A DNA stretch of 13,843 bases from an uncultured Altererythrobacter sp. (GTDB lineage: Bacteria > Pseudomonadota > Alphaproteobacteria > Sphingomonadales > Sphingomonadaceae), in assembly GCA_937950385.1 (NCBI GenBank), contig CALFEA010000293.1, positions 1 to 13,843 of the forward strand, read 5' to 3'. Made by a program: the position numbers and the translations under genes. Numbering within the stretch: the first letter of the stretch is position 1; each line of letters begins with the position of its first letter. Positions 5,625 to 11,613 of the stretch are shown piece after piece. Below the pieces are notes generated by a model that ran no database searches, was not told the DNA's origin, and worked only from the letters and a program-made list of their open reading frames with translations.

Positions 5625-7916
5625 ATGCAAGTCGCAAAGTTCAAATTTCCAGCTATTCCCAAGGTGACGCGTCACCTTGTGCTGGCGTTTGTGTTGGCGG
5701 GGTTTATCGCGCTTGGGCATCTCCTGCTGCCATTAGATACGATGTCTTGGATAATCCAAGCGAGAGCGGGAAGTAGCACTCCTAGCGATGAGATCATTCT
5801 GGTTAAGGTAGATCAAAGCACGATTGAGAATGATCGAGACGCAAAAGCCATATTAGCAGCCATCTCCAATATTGAGGATGCAGGTGCAGCCAAGGTATTC
5901 TTCGATATACCTAGCGACAAGCTGGGAACGATTGAAGAGGCTCTTGCTTCCGGCTTGGATCGGAGCGCAGGAGATAACTTGTTTCTTGTTGGTCGATATT
6001 CACTGCAGGATGGCGAAAAAACGCTAGATTTCCCACTCGATGTTCAGAGAATGAATGATCGAAACTTAGTTGTCTCTGATCCAATTGATCCGTCATTTTT
6101 TGGATACATTTGGGGTGTTTCAAGCGCGGTCATCTATAAAGACCGTACATATAATTCTTTTGCGATGGAGTTGGCGGGCGAGAAAGCTCACAAAACGCCG
6201 GTTATTCCGATTGGCTACAAATTTGAGGTCACTGACTTCCAGACAGTTAGTGCTTTAGACGCTGCGCAAGGCAATTTTAAATCATCGATTTTTGCCGGTA
6301 AACATGTCGTTGTCGGCTATGTAGGCTCGCAAGAAAGTGAATTGGTCAAACTCCCTAGATGGGGATATGAAGCCAAAAGTTTTAGCGCGATCTATGCAGC
6401 GGAAAGCCTAAAGAGCGGCGGAGTAACCTATGTCACGCGGGTAGAAGTATTCCTCGCTTTCTTTTTCATGCTTGTTGGCGTGGTTATCCTTCTTCGAAAG
6501 GCCCGTTGGGTTGGCTATGCCGGAATAGTGGGCGTTTTCATTGGCGGCTTGATCGTGCCAATTTTCATGCCTCTTTATCTTGAGCTTTCCGCAGCAGGTG
6601 TTTTGCTCTTGTCCTTCGCTGGCTTTAGAGGATTCAATCGCTGGCGCAGTTCGATCGAAATGCGATCGGGCGAGAGCGGATTGCCTACCTTGAAGGCGCT
6701 GGCGCGCAAGCTTCAGAATACCAAAACACTTGAAAATCAGTCTTTGGTGACAGCCAAATTGCACGGTCTCTCTGATGCTATGGCCATGCTGGATGATGAC
6801 GGAAGGTTGAAGTATTTTGAGGCAATTGCAGCACGGCTAAAAATCGCAAATAAGAACCTCGACCTATTTGCCAATAGCGGCGAGCATATCGTCTGGTATG
6901 AGCGCTTTGAGCAGCGTGACATATTGCAATCGCATTTGGTTGCGCTGAAAGCCATTTTTGCCAATCCGCTGGAGATTAATGGAAAATTCTTCGATGTGCC
7001 TGTGACTTTTGCAGCCGATCTGAGCTTTGGTGAAGCGGCGGCTAAGCGGATCAGCAATGTGATTGCACTCGCAGATAAGACGTCTTTGGCAGAGACGCCT
7101 ATCCTGATCGGCGACGAGGCCACTGCAAAAGACCGCGAATGGACTGTGTCCTTGCAATCCAGCATTGATGCGGCTTTGAAAAAGGGCGAGATTTTTCCCG
7201 TTTTCCAGCCAAAGATATGTTTGGATGATGGCTCAATCTGCGGATATGAGGCGTTGGTTCGCTGGAACGATAAGGAACGCGGCTTTATCAGCCCAGCCTA
7301 TTTCATCGAACAATGCGAGCAAGCGGGCCGCATGGGCAAGTTAACGCAATTTATGCTGGATCAATCAATCCGGCAGTATCAAGCTTCTGCCGCCTATCAA
7401 TATGGCGGCACATTGGCGGTGAATATCTCCTCCACCATGTTCTCTGATACCAGCCTGCCGCAAATGGTCGCCGACATTTTGGACGCAACGGGCTTTCCAG
7501 AAGAGCGCCTAGTCATCGAAGTTACCGAAACCGCCAGAATTCACGATCCCAAAACGGCGAAATCGGTTTTGAATGCACTGGCATCCATTGGTGTGGGCTT
7601 GTCATTGGATGACTTTGGGACGGGAACGGCGGGTCTTGAAACGCTGTATACTTACCCGTTTAGCGAAATTAAGATCGACCGCGCCTTTATTGCCGGGCTC
7701 AATTCTGATCCCAAAGCGCGCCTTATCTGCAACCAAGTCATTGCACTGGGCAATTCGTTGAATATGAATGTGGTGGCCGAAGGGATTGAAGACCTGGCCA
7801 CAATGATGGCGCTGAAGCAAATGGGCTGTCCTATGATGCAAGGATTTTATCTTGGACGCCCTGAAGTAGAGCCGGCCATCGAGCCTTTGGTGCGACTGGA
7901 TTTAACAGGAAATTAA
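5625..7916 (+). CDS. CHASE2 - degenerate GGDEF - EAL cyclic-di-GMP phosphodiesterase
   Basis: 763 residues. An N-terminal membrane helix (about 18-38) leads to a periplasmic CHASE2 sensor (about 40-268), then three membrane segments (272-335). Residues about 350-495 look like a decayed GGDEF domain: SGLPT is the remnant of LTGLPNR and the GGDEF loop reads NSGEHIVWYE, so cyclase activity is not expected. The EAL domain (about 510-755) keeps the catalytic set: E542 (YEALVRW), N600, E632/E635 (EVTE), D662-D663 (DDFGTG), K683 (KIDR), E719 (AEGIE) and Q739 (QGFYLG). Hydrolysis of c-di-GMP to pGpG on the cytoplasmic side, controlled by an unknown periplasmic signal, is expected. The ATG at 5625 has only a weak Shine-Dalgarno (AGG, six bases upstream); V14 (GTG 5664) is an alternative. 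CtrA-like boxes lie before and at the end of the gene. Confidence 0.93.
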   Translation: MQVAKFKFPAIPKVTRHLVLAFVLAGFIALGHLLLPLDTMSWIIQARAGSSTPSDEIILVKVDQSTIENDRDAKAILAAISNIEDAGAAKVFFDIPSDKLGTIEEALASGLDRSAGDNLFLVGRYSLQDGEKTLDFPLDVQRMNDRNLVVSDPIDPSFFGYIWGVSSAVIYKDRTYNSFAMELAGEKAHKTPVIPIGYKFEVTDFQTVSALDAAQGNFKSSIFAGKHVVVGYVGSQESELVKLPRWGYEAKSFSAIYAAESLKSGGVTYVTRVEVFLAFFFMLVGVVILLRKARWVGYAGIVGVFIGGLIVPIFMPLYLELSAAGVLLLSFAGFRGFNRWRSSIEMRSGESGLPTLKALARKLQNTKTLENQSLVTAKLHGLSDAMAMLDDDGRLKYFEAIAARLKIANKNLDLFANSGEHIVWYERFEQRDILQSHLVALKAIFANPLEINGKFFDVPVTFAADLSFGEAAAKRISNVIALADKTSLAETPILIGDEATAKDREWTVSLQSSIDAALKKGEIFPVFQPKICLDDGSICGYEALVRWNDKERGFISPAYFIEQCEQAGRMGKLTQFMLDQSIRQYQASAAYQYGGTLAVNISSTMFSDTSLPQMVADILDATGFPEERLVIEVTETARIHDPKTAKSVLNALASIGVGLSLDDFGTGTAGLETLYTYPFSEIKIDRAFIAGLNSDPKARLICNQVIALGNSLNMNVVAEGIEDLATMMALKQMGCPMMQGFYLGRPEVEPAIEPLVRLDLTGN
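5661..5678. repeat. 18-bp perfect palindrome inside the CHASE2-EAL coding start
   Basis: AAGGTGACGCGTCACCTT is its own reverse complement and covers codons 13-18 (K V T R H L). Its half-site AAGGTGAC also occurs in the reverse complement of the fourth repeat of the 2674-2801 array (GCGAAGGTGACA). It could be an intragenic operator or an RNA hairpin near the start codon, or chance. Confidence 0.6.
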
Positions 7917-7917
7917 C
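7902..7917 (+). promoter_or_regulatory. Perfect CtrA box overlapping the end of the CHASE2-EAL gene
   Basis: TTAA (7902-7905), CAGGAAA, TTAAC (7913-7917) is an exact match to TTAA-N7-TTAAC. It overlaps the TAA stop codon (7914-7916) and ends eight bases before the -35 box of the small transcription unit. A further TTAAC half-site lies at 7937-7941 inside the promoter spacer. The position fits control of the small ORF downstream. CtrA is the conserved cell-cycle and motility response regulator of alphaproteobacteria. Confidence 0.6.
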
Positions 7918-7925
7918 CTTAGGTC

Positions 7926-7953
7926 TTTACATCCCATTAACTAAGTGCATTAT
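7926..7953 (+). promoter_or_regulatory. Promoter of the small ORF/sRNA unit
   Basis: TTTACA (7926-7931, five of six matches to TTGACA), a 16-base spacer, and CATTAT (7948-7953, four of six matches to TATAAT). The start site would be near 7960, giving a transcript of about 100 bases that ends at the terminator at 8058. The CtrA box sits directly upstream. Confidence 0.5.
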
Positions 7954-7980
7954 GGAGCGGTCGAAAAAAGGAGATCGCAC

Positions 7981-8010
7981 ATGTTGGGTTCTTGGTTAGA
8001 TTGGTTCTAG
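7981..8010 (+). CDS. Nine-codon small ORF (MLGSWLDWF) in a stand-alone transcription unit
   Basis: ATG at 7981 follows a strong Shine-Dalgarno, AAGGAGAT (AGGAG about eight bases upstream), and encodes MLGSWLDWF with a TAG stop. Two of nine residues are tryptophan and the peptide is hydrophobic with one acidic residue. The stop codon lies in the loop of a small hairpin: ATTGGT (8000-8005) pairs with ACCAAT (8011-8016). A second TTGGT at 7992-7996 could compete for the same ACCAA. Promoter, CtrA box and terminator frame it closely. A Trp-rich short ORF plus alternative stems and a terminator recalls an attenuator leader, but no gene follows on this strand for over 2 kb, so a free micropeptide or a dual-function sRNA is more likely. 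I do not recognise the family. Confidence 0.5.
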   Translation: MLGSWLDWF

Positions 8011-8035
8011 ACCAATTCATAAAAACAACGACTTA

Positions 8036-8058
8036 GGGGGCCTTGGGGCCCCCTTTTT
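8036..8058 (+). terminator. Intrinsic terminator of the small ORF unit
   Basis: GGGGGCC (8036-8042), loop TTGG, GGCCCCC (8047-8053), followed directly by five Ts (8054-8058). A seven-bp all-GC stem with a T tract is a textbook rho-independent terminator, oriented rightward. Confidence 0.85.
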
Positions 8059-8298
8059 CATGCCTGAAGCCCTGAGTTCAGCCCGGATTTATGGTTAAGT
8101 GATTCGCACCATTTCGGATCAAAACGCCAATATCTCGCGTGTTTCATCGCTGCTTTGTTAACGCAATTCGTAGTCAATACGGCCAGCATCAGGCCCAAAT
8201 ACAGCAAACCCGCACCCCTTTTTAAAGGGATACGGGATTACTGTACCAAACAATCAAAAGGTGGTTTGCTCGAAGCCTCTTGAAGCGAGGCCGGAAGC
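8059..8298. other. Non-coding stretch between the small ORF terminator and the leftward operon
   Basis: With the preceding small unit this makes a 382-bp gap without a conventional gene. I see no coding region in it. It holds the hairpin at 8209-8236 and a second small stem, GCCTC (8275-8279) with GAGGC (8287-8291), close behind the stop of the leftward operon. The rest (8059-8200) shows nothing recognisable. Confidence 0.5.
8209..8236 (-). terminator. Possible terminator of the leftward four-gene operon
   Basis: CCCG (8209-8212) pairs with CGGG (8233-8236) and CCCTTT (8216-8221) with AAAGGG (8224-8229), separated by a three-by-three internal loop, with a two-base tip. It lies about 60 bases beyond the last stop codon of the operon. 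Only a short TTT follows in the leftward direction, so termination is likely weak. Confidence 0.4.
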
Positions 8299-8691
8299 TT
8301 ACTCAACCAAGGCTTTAATCCGCTGAGCCTCTGATTGCTCCTCTTCTTCTTCTGCGACCGAAAAGCTGCTGGGCTGATTTTTTATGCCCCAACGCGTTTG
8401 AAAATCGTCAATGCGGTGCATCTGTTCCTCGCGTTCACGCTTATTGTGCCGCCATCCAAAGACGCCAACCACGCAGCCCAATGCAAACAAAGATGCAAGC
8501 GATGTCGTATTCACAATATTGGTCCCGCTAAGGCCAAAGATTAGCAAGCACCACAAGACGATCAATCCGCCAATGCCCATCAATGGCCAGCCGAACATGC
8601 TGCGAGAATAGGCATATTGGCGCTCGCGCGTATATTGATCACGCTCGCCCCAGCCTTGCTGGCGGCCTGCTTCAAAATCCATATCCGACAT
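8299..8691 (-). CDS. Unrecognised two-helix membrane protein
   Basis: 130 residues, not recognised. The N-terminal 33 residues are polar and aromatic-rich (QQGWGERDQYTRERQYAYSR). Two membrane helices follow (about 34-54 and 63-80), then a charged C-terminal tail with a five-glutamate run at 114-118. Both termini should face the cytoplasm because the regions flanking the helices are rich in Arg/Lys (RHNKRERE after helix two). The start ATG has a good GAGAGG Shine-Dalgarno seven bases upstream. It is the last gene of the leftward cluster and starts three bases after the preceding stop, so co-expression is likely. No enzymatic motif is visible. Confidence 0.78.
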   Translation of the reverse strand: MSDMDFEAGRQQGWGERDQYTRERQYAYSRSMFGWPLMGIGGLIVLWCLLIFGLSGTNIVNTTSLASLFALGCVVGVFGWRHNKREREEQMHRIDDFQTRWGIKNQPSSFSVAEEEEEQSEAQRIKALVE

Positions 8692-8694
8692 AAT

Positions 8695-9219
8695 TTATCC
8701 TCTCGACGGGCCAAGCCCGAAGCTTTGTGACCAATCCATCCAGTCTTGATCGTAACCGTTTTGCTTTAATCGTTGAAAATGCCCGATGAAGCCGATGATG
8801 ACGGAGATTGTTAAGATCTGTGTGGGGGCGGTTCGCAATATTGAGTAGGCCATCTCGTCGATATCCAACTGCACTGCTCTGGAAAAGTGACTGAAAACCG
8901 CCAGCAATTGGCCTCCCGCTGCGACAAGTGGCCAAATACGATTGGCGTTCAAGGCTATGGCCACGAAACCAATGGCGAGCACCAAATCAGCCAATAGCGC
9001 GATAGTGTCTACGCTGGAAAAGATCGGCGAGATTTTCGCATAAAAGGCGGACTGAATGAGTAATGAGAGAACAATCACGCTCGTCCCAAACAATTCTGGC
9101 TGACCCGATTTCTCCCCCTTGGCGGTTCTCAGAACCTTCCAACCTGCAAGCAGAATACATACTGCAAGCGGCGCCAGGCCCAAAGTAACGCGCCAATCAG
9201 AGAAATCGGGCGCAGACAA
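8695..9219 (-). CDS. Unrecognised five-helix membrane protein
   Basis: 174 residues from a TTG start at 9219 that directly abuts the TAA of the preceding gene (TAATTG); no ATG suits the N-terminus. About five membrane helices are seen (11-30, 44-64, 71-90, 96-112, 130-148). The polar C-terminal tail (149-174) contains GYDQDWMDWSQSFGLGPSRG. I do not recognise a family or catalytic motif. Neighbours on both sides are close enough for one transcript, and the first gene of the cluster is a membrane-tethered regulator, so a membrane-located accessory or sensor function is conceivable, as inference only. Confidence 0.75.
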   Translation of the reverse strand: MSAPDFSDWRVTLGLAPLAVCILLAGWKVLRTAKGEKSGQPELFGTSVIVLSLLIQSAFYAKISPIFSSVDTIALLADLVLAIGFVAIALNANRIWPLVAAGGQLLAVFSHFSRAVQLDIDEMAYSILRTAPTQILTISVIIGFIGHFQRLKQNGYDQDWMDWSQSFGLGPSRG

Positions 9220-9543
9220 TTACTTGTTCACCAGTTTGAGAGGTGTCACTTCTTTTACAGAAGCATCTGGGCATTCCCAAGGGTAAGAATTTTTGACTTC
9301 AAATGCGTCTGCGACGCTTGCGTGTGCTGCGACGACTTTCATGCGCGCTTCGATCAAATGTTTTTGTGCATCAGCCATACGGGCGAGCGCTTTTTGTCCA
9401 GTGGCAGCGTCCATATTTGCTTCGATGCGGTAATCCGCCATTAGCGCCATCAATTGAGCGGCTTGGACAATTTCCATGTCAACGCCGTCTTCCAAATTAT
9501 GCATTGCTGCGCTGATAGCTTTTGCTTGTTGATCCTGTTGCAT
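9220..9543 (-). CDS. Unrecognised small helical cytoplasmic protein
   Basis: 107 residues from the ATG at 9543, preferred over the ATG at 9561 because AGGGG lies seven bases before it. There is no signal peptide or membrane helix. The chain is almost all helical, with Ala/Met-rich stretches (about 5-75, QAAQLMALMADYRIEANMDAATG then KALARMADAQKHLIEARMKV style pattern) suggesting a coiled coil, then a short non-helical tail with one cysteine (SYPWECPD). It is the second gene of the cluster, 51 bp after the LuxR-type gene and abutting the five-helix membrane gene. Function unknown. Confidence 0.75.
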   Translation of the reverse strand: MQQDQQAKAISAAMHNLEDGVDMEIVQAAQLMALMADYRIEANMDAATGQKALARMADAQKHLIEARMKVVAAHASVADAFEVKNSYPWECPDASVKEVTPLKLVNK

Positions 9544-9594
9544 TTTTAAACCCCTAATCATCTATAGTTGATCGAGAAGGCTCTCGCAGTTTGA

Positions 9595-10068
9595 TCAGAT
9601 CAGAACGCTCAATGATGTCGCAATGGACATCATCAAAAGACCGATCATGGCAATCGATATTGCGATTGCAATGACTAGTCCTATCCGACCCCAACGCCCA
9701 AACTGTGCGTCGATTGCCTCCAGGAAAGAGGATCGCGGGACTATGCCTGCACCCTTTGTTTCCTGAGGAGGTGATTGATCCACATCGGATGTAATATCGA
9801 GGTGGGGAAAGGCATATATGGGTTGTCCGCATATCGATCTAAGCTCAACAAAACGCCGGATACTCGAATTGCGATCAGTGGTTTCAAGCTTGTCGCGCAC
9901 ATAGGCAATGCGCTGCTCAACTGTGCTGGGCGATATGTCCAATTCCCGCGCAATCAGCTTGTTGCTTTTATGCTGAGCGGCCAATTCCATCACTGCCGTT
10001 TGCCGCTTAGTGAGGCGGTCCAGTGCCTCGGCCGCGCTGGCTATTTCAAGATCAGATGGTGTGCCCAT
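9595..10068 (-). CDS. LuxR-type HTH regulator with a C-terminal membrane helix
   Basis: 157 residues from ATG 10068; a TTG start at 10110 with AGGG ten bases upstream is an alternative (171 residues). Residues about 18-76 form a LuxR/GerE helix-turn-helix: LTKRQTAVMELAAQHKSNKLIARELDISPSTVEQRIAYVRDKL style, with the usual Ser-Thr-Val-Glu at the recognition helix. There is no receiver or ligand-binding domain in front. A polar linker (77-125) leads to one membrane helix (about 129-154) at the very end. It would thus be a tail-anchored DNA-binding protein, DNA-binding head in the cytoplasm. It heads a leftward cluster of three unrecognised genes and diverges from the receiver-domain gene, so it may control either or both. 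Release by proteolysis or direct signalling through the membrane is speculation. Confidence 0.85.
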   Translation of the reverse strand: MGTPSDLEIASAAEALDRLTKRQTAVMELAAQHKSNKLIARELDISPSTVEQRIAYVRDKLETTDRNSSIRRFVELRSICGQPIYAFPHLDITSDVDQSPPQETKGAGIVPRSSFLEAIDAQFGRWGRIGLVIAIAISIAMIGLLMMSIATSLSVLI

Positions 10069-10206
10069 GTAATTTTGTCTTAAATCAAACCCTGTCTTGT
10101 CTACCAGCAAAATAAATTAACCCTTTGATCCTTTGAGTTTTCGTGCCGAGTAATCGCTGCGTCTTTGAGCCAGAATTAGCCTATTTGCGGCGCTCTAAGC
10201 ACTATT

Positions 10207-10220
10207 TTAACGCGCGTTAA
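10207..10220. promoter_or_regulatory. 14-bp palindrome TTAACGCGCGTTAA in the divergent promoter region
   Basis: Two TTAAC-type half-sites face each other with six bases between the TTAA cores, one short of the CtrA spacing. A lone TTAACC lies at 10117-10122. The site is between the divergent LuxR-type and receiver genes (10069-10350), where regulatory sites for both are expected. It could bind the HTH protein itself. No clear -10/-35 pair is seen in this region. Confidence 0.4.
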
Positions 10221-10350
10221 TTTTGCGAAGGCGGCTTATGGGCTTGGATGTTGTGTTTTGCCGGTCTCTCCAGATCGGATGTTTCACTGCTTTACTAAAA
10301 GGGGTTCGCATCCTTTCATCACGATCGAGCCGAGTGATGGAGAAATTGCG

Positions 10351-11610
10351 ATGTTTGCGAGCGAAACAGCCTTGAGTGGCGCAAGAGGCAGCCATGCAGA
10401 AGTGCAATTGGAAAAGCTCCAAGGGCGATCGCGAGCCGCAAAACTGGTATCTTCCGGCACACAAGCTGAGGAAGGCAGGCTGATCGGCCACTATATTGAG
10501 GATGATGCCCTTGATGCGCTGGCCCTTACTGGGATGTTGAATGGGGAAGGCGATATCAGCCTGACGACCAGTACATCATTGCACGATTTTGAAGATTGGA
10601 TCGAAGGCGGTGATCTCGATTTTGTCTTGGTTGATATTTATCGCCCCGATTCTCGGTCATTTGAGGATGAAGTGAAACGTATCCGGGCATTTTCCAATGC
10701 TGCAATATTCTTCATCACGGGCGATGAAGCGAAATTCTACGTCGATGATGCATTGGAAGTGGGGGCCGAAGGGGTTTTGGAAAAGGAGGCTTTGACGGCT
10801 CAGGGGCTGCTCAAGGTCTTGCGAAAGGCGGTAAAGGCGCGGCAAGAGGACCTAAATCGCGGCTGTTTCATGGCCAATGGTGCACCTTCAATGGGAGCAG
10901 GGCGCGGCACAGATATTGCGGGCGGCGATAAAGGCACGTGCTCGCAAGATCAGGCCGAGGATCACTCTGATTGGCTTGTTTTGCCGGCAGAGCAACAGAC
11001 AAATAGCGTTGATCCGCAGCGGTTCGAAACGGCGCAGAATTACCTCAATGACGCGCTCAAGGGGATTGCTGCAAATGGTGATAGCGCCCTGCCATTGGGC
11101 GAGATATTGGGCGCGGTCGCGGACGCACAGATTTTGCTTAAGGCCTTCGCTCAAAACCGGCCAAATGGCGCTCAGCCAGCATCTAAATCAGCGCCCCGAG
11201 CCATCCGCGACTTGCAGCGCACTGCGCTATCGGCGGCAAAGCAGCGCGGCATCAAACTGGCTTTCCATGCTGAGGCATCTGTATTTGACGATGCCGCATT
11301 GAGCGAGATCAGCTTGTGTATTCGCAGCCTGCTAAAAGCGGTCATCATTGGCAGTCCAAAGGGTGCGACAATCCAATTCAATGGGTTGGGCAATGCAGAC
11401 GGGATCCGGCTTAGTATCACCTCTACAGCGGTATTTCCGTTCGATATTGGTGACGTTATTGATAAAAGGATAATTGGAAGAATAAATAACTTATCATCAA
11501 CAATACTAATGACAGCCGCGTGTATGTTGCTACAGATCGATTCGTCCAAAATTACAGTATTTAAGAGAAAATTCTTAAATACTGTACTTATTGATATTCA
11601 GGATGATTGA
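10351..11610 (+). CDS. Receiver-domain protein with an unusual kinase-like C-terminus
   Basis: 419 residues from ATG 10351, chosen because GGAG (10339-10342) sits eight bases upstream; earlier starts (TTG 10258, ATG 10279) lack one. Residues about 41-165 are a response-regulator receiver with all key residues: acidic D51-D52 (IEDDALD), phospho-acceptor D95 (VLVDIY), T123 (FITGD) and K145 (LEKEAL). After a low-complexity linker (170-215) comes a helical part (about 222-300) and then an alpha/beta part (300-360) that resembles a histidine-kinase ATPase fold (LLKAVIIGSPKGATIQF, DGIRLSITST) but lacks the N-box Asn and the DxGxG motif. No HTH or output enzyme is visible. The last 50 codons are AT-rich and use AGA, AGG, ATA and TTA, unlike the rest. 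Three bases separate it from the CheB-CheR gene, so the receiver may act in trans on that hybrid, which has none of its own at the N-terminus. Confidence 0.82.
   Translation: MFASETALSGARGSHAEVQLEKLQGRSRAAKLVSSGTQAEEGRLIGHYIEDDALDALALTGMLNGEGDISLTTSTSLHDFEDWIEGGDLDFVLVDIYRPDSRSFEDEVKRIRAFSNAAIFFITGDEAKFYVDDALEVGAEGVLEKEALTAQGLLKVLRKAVKARQEDLNRGCFMANGAPSMGAGRGTDIAGGDKGTCSQDQAEDHSDWLVLPAEQQTNSVDPQRFETAQNYLNDALKGIAANGDSALPLGEILGAVADAQILLKAFAQNRPNGAQPASKSAPRAIRDLQRTALSAAKQRGIKLAFHAEASVFDDAALSEISLCIRSLLKAVIIGSPKGATIQFNGLGNADGIRLSITSTAVFPFDIGDVIDKRIIGRINNLSSTILMTAACMLLQIDSSKITVFKRKFLNTVLIDIQDD
11553..11586. repeat. 14-bp perfect inverted repeat at the AT-rich end of the receiver gene
   Basis: TACAGTATTTAAGA (11553-11566) and TCTTAAATACTGTA (11573-11586) are exact reverse complements with a six-base spacer GAAAAT. 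It lies inside codons near the receiver gene's 3' end and 27 bases before the CheB-CheR ATG. The surrounding 150 bp (11461-11610) count 45 G/C, that is 30%. It could be an operator for an internal promoter, an RNA stem affecting relative expression of the two genes, or a scar of insertion. Confidence 0.7.
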
Positions 11611-11613
11611 TCG

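Noticed and set aside
6669..7050. Active diguanylate cyclase domain in the CHASE2-EAL protein
   Set aside because: The GGDEF loop reads SGEHI and other signature residues are lost.
7981..8058. Trp attenuator leader
   Set aside because: Although the ORF has two Trp codons, competing stems and a terminator, no biosynthetic gene follows on this strand.
10207..10491. Leftward 94-codon frame in the divergent region
   Set aside because: It overlaps the receiver gene start, has no supporting ribosome site that I can see and no recognisable content.
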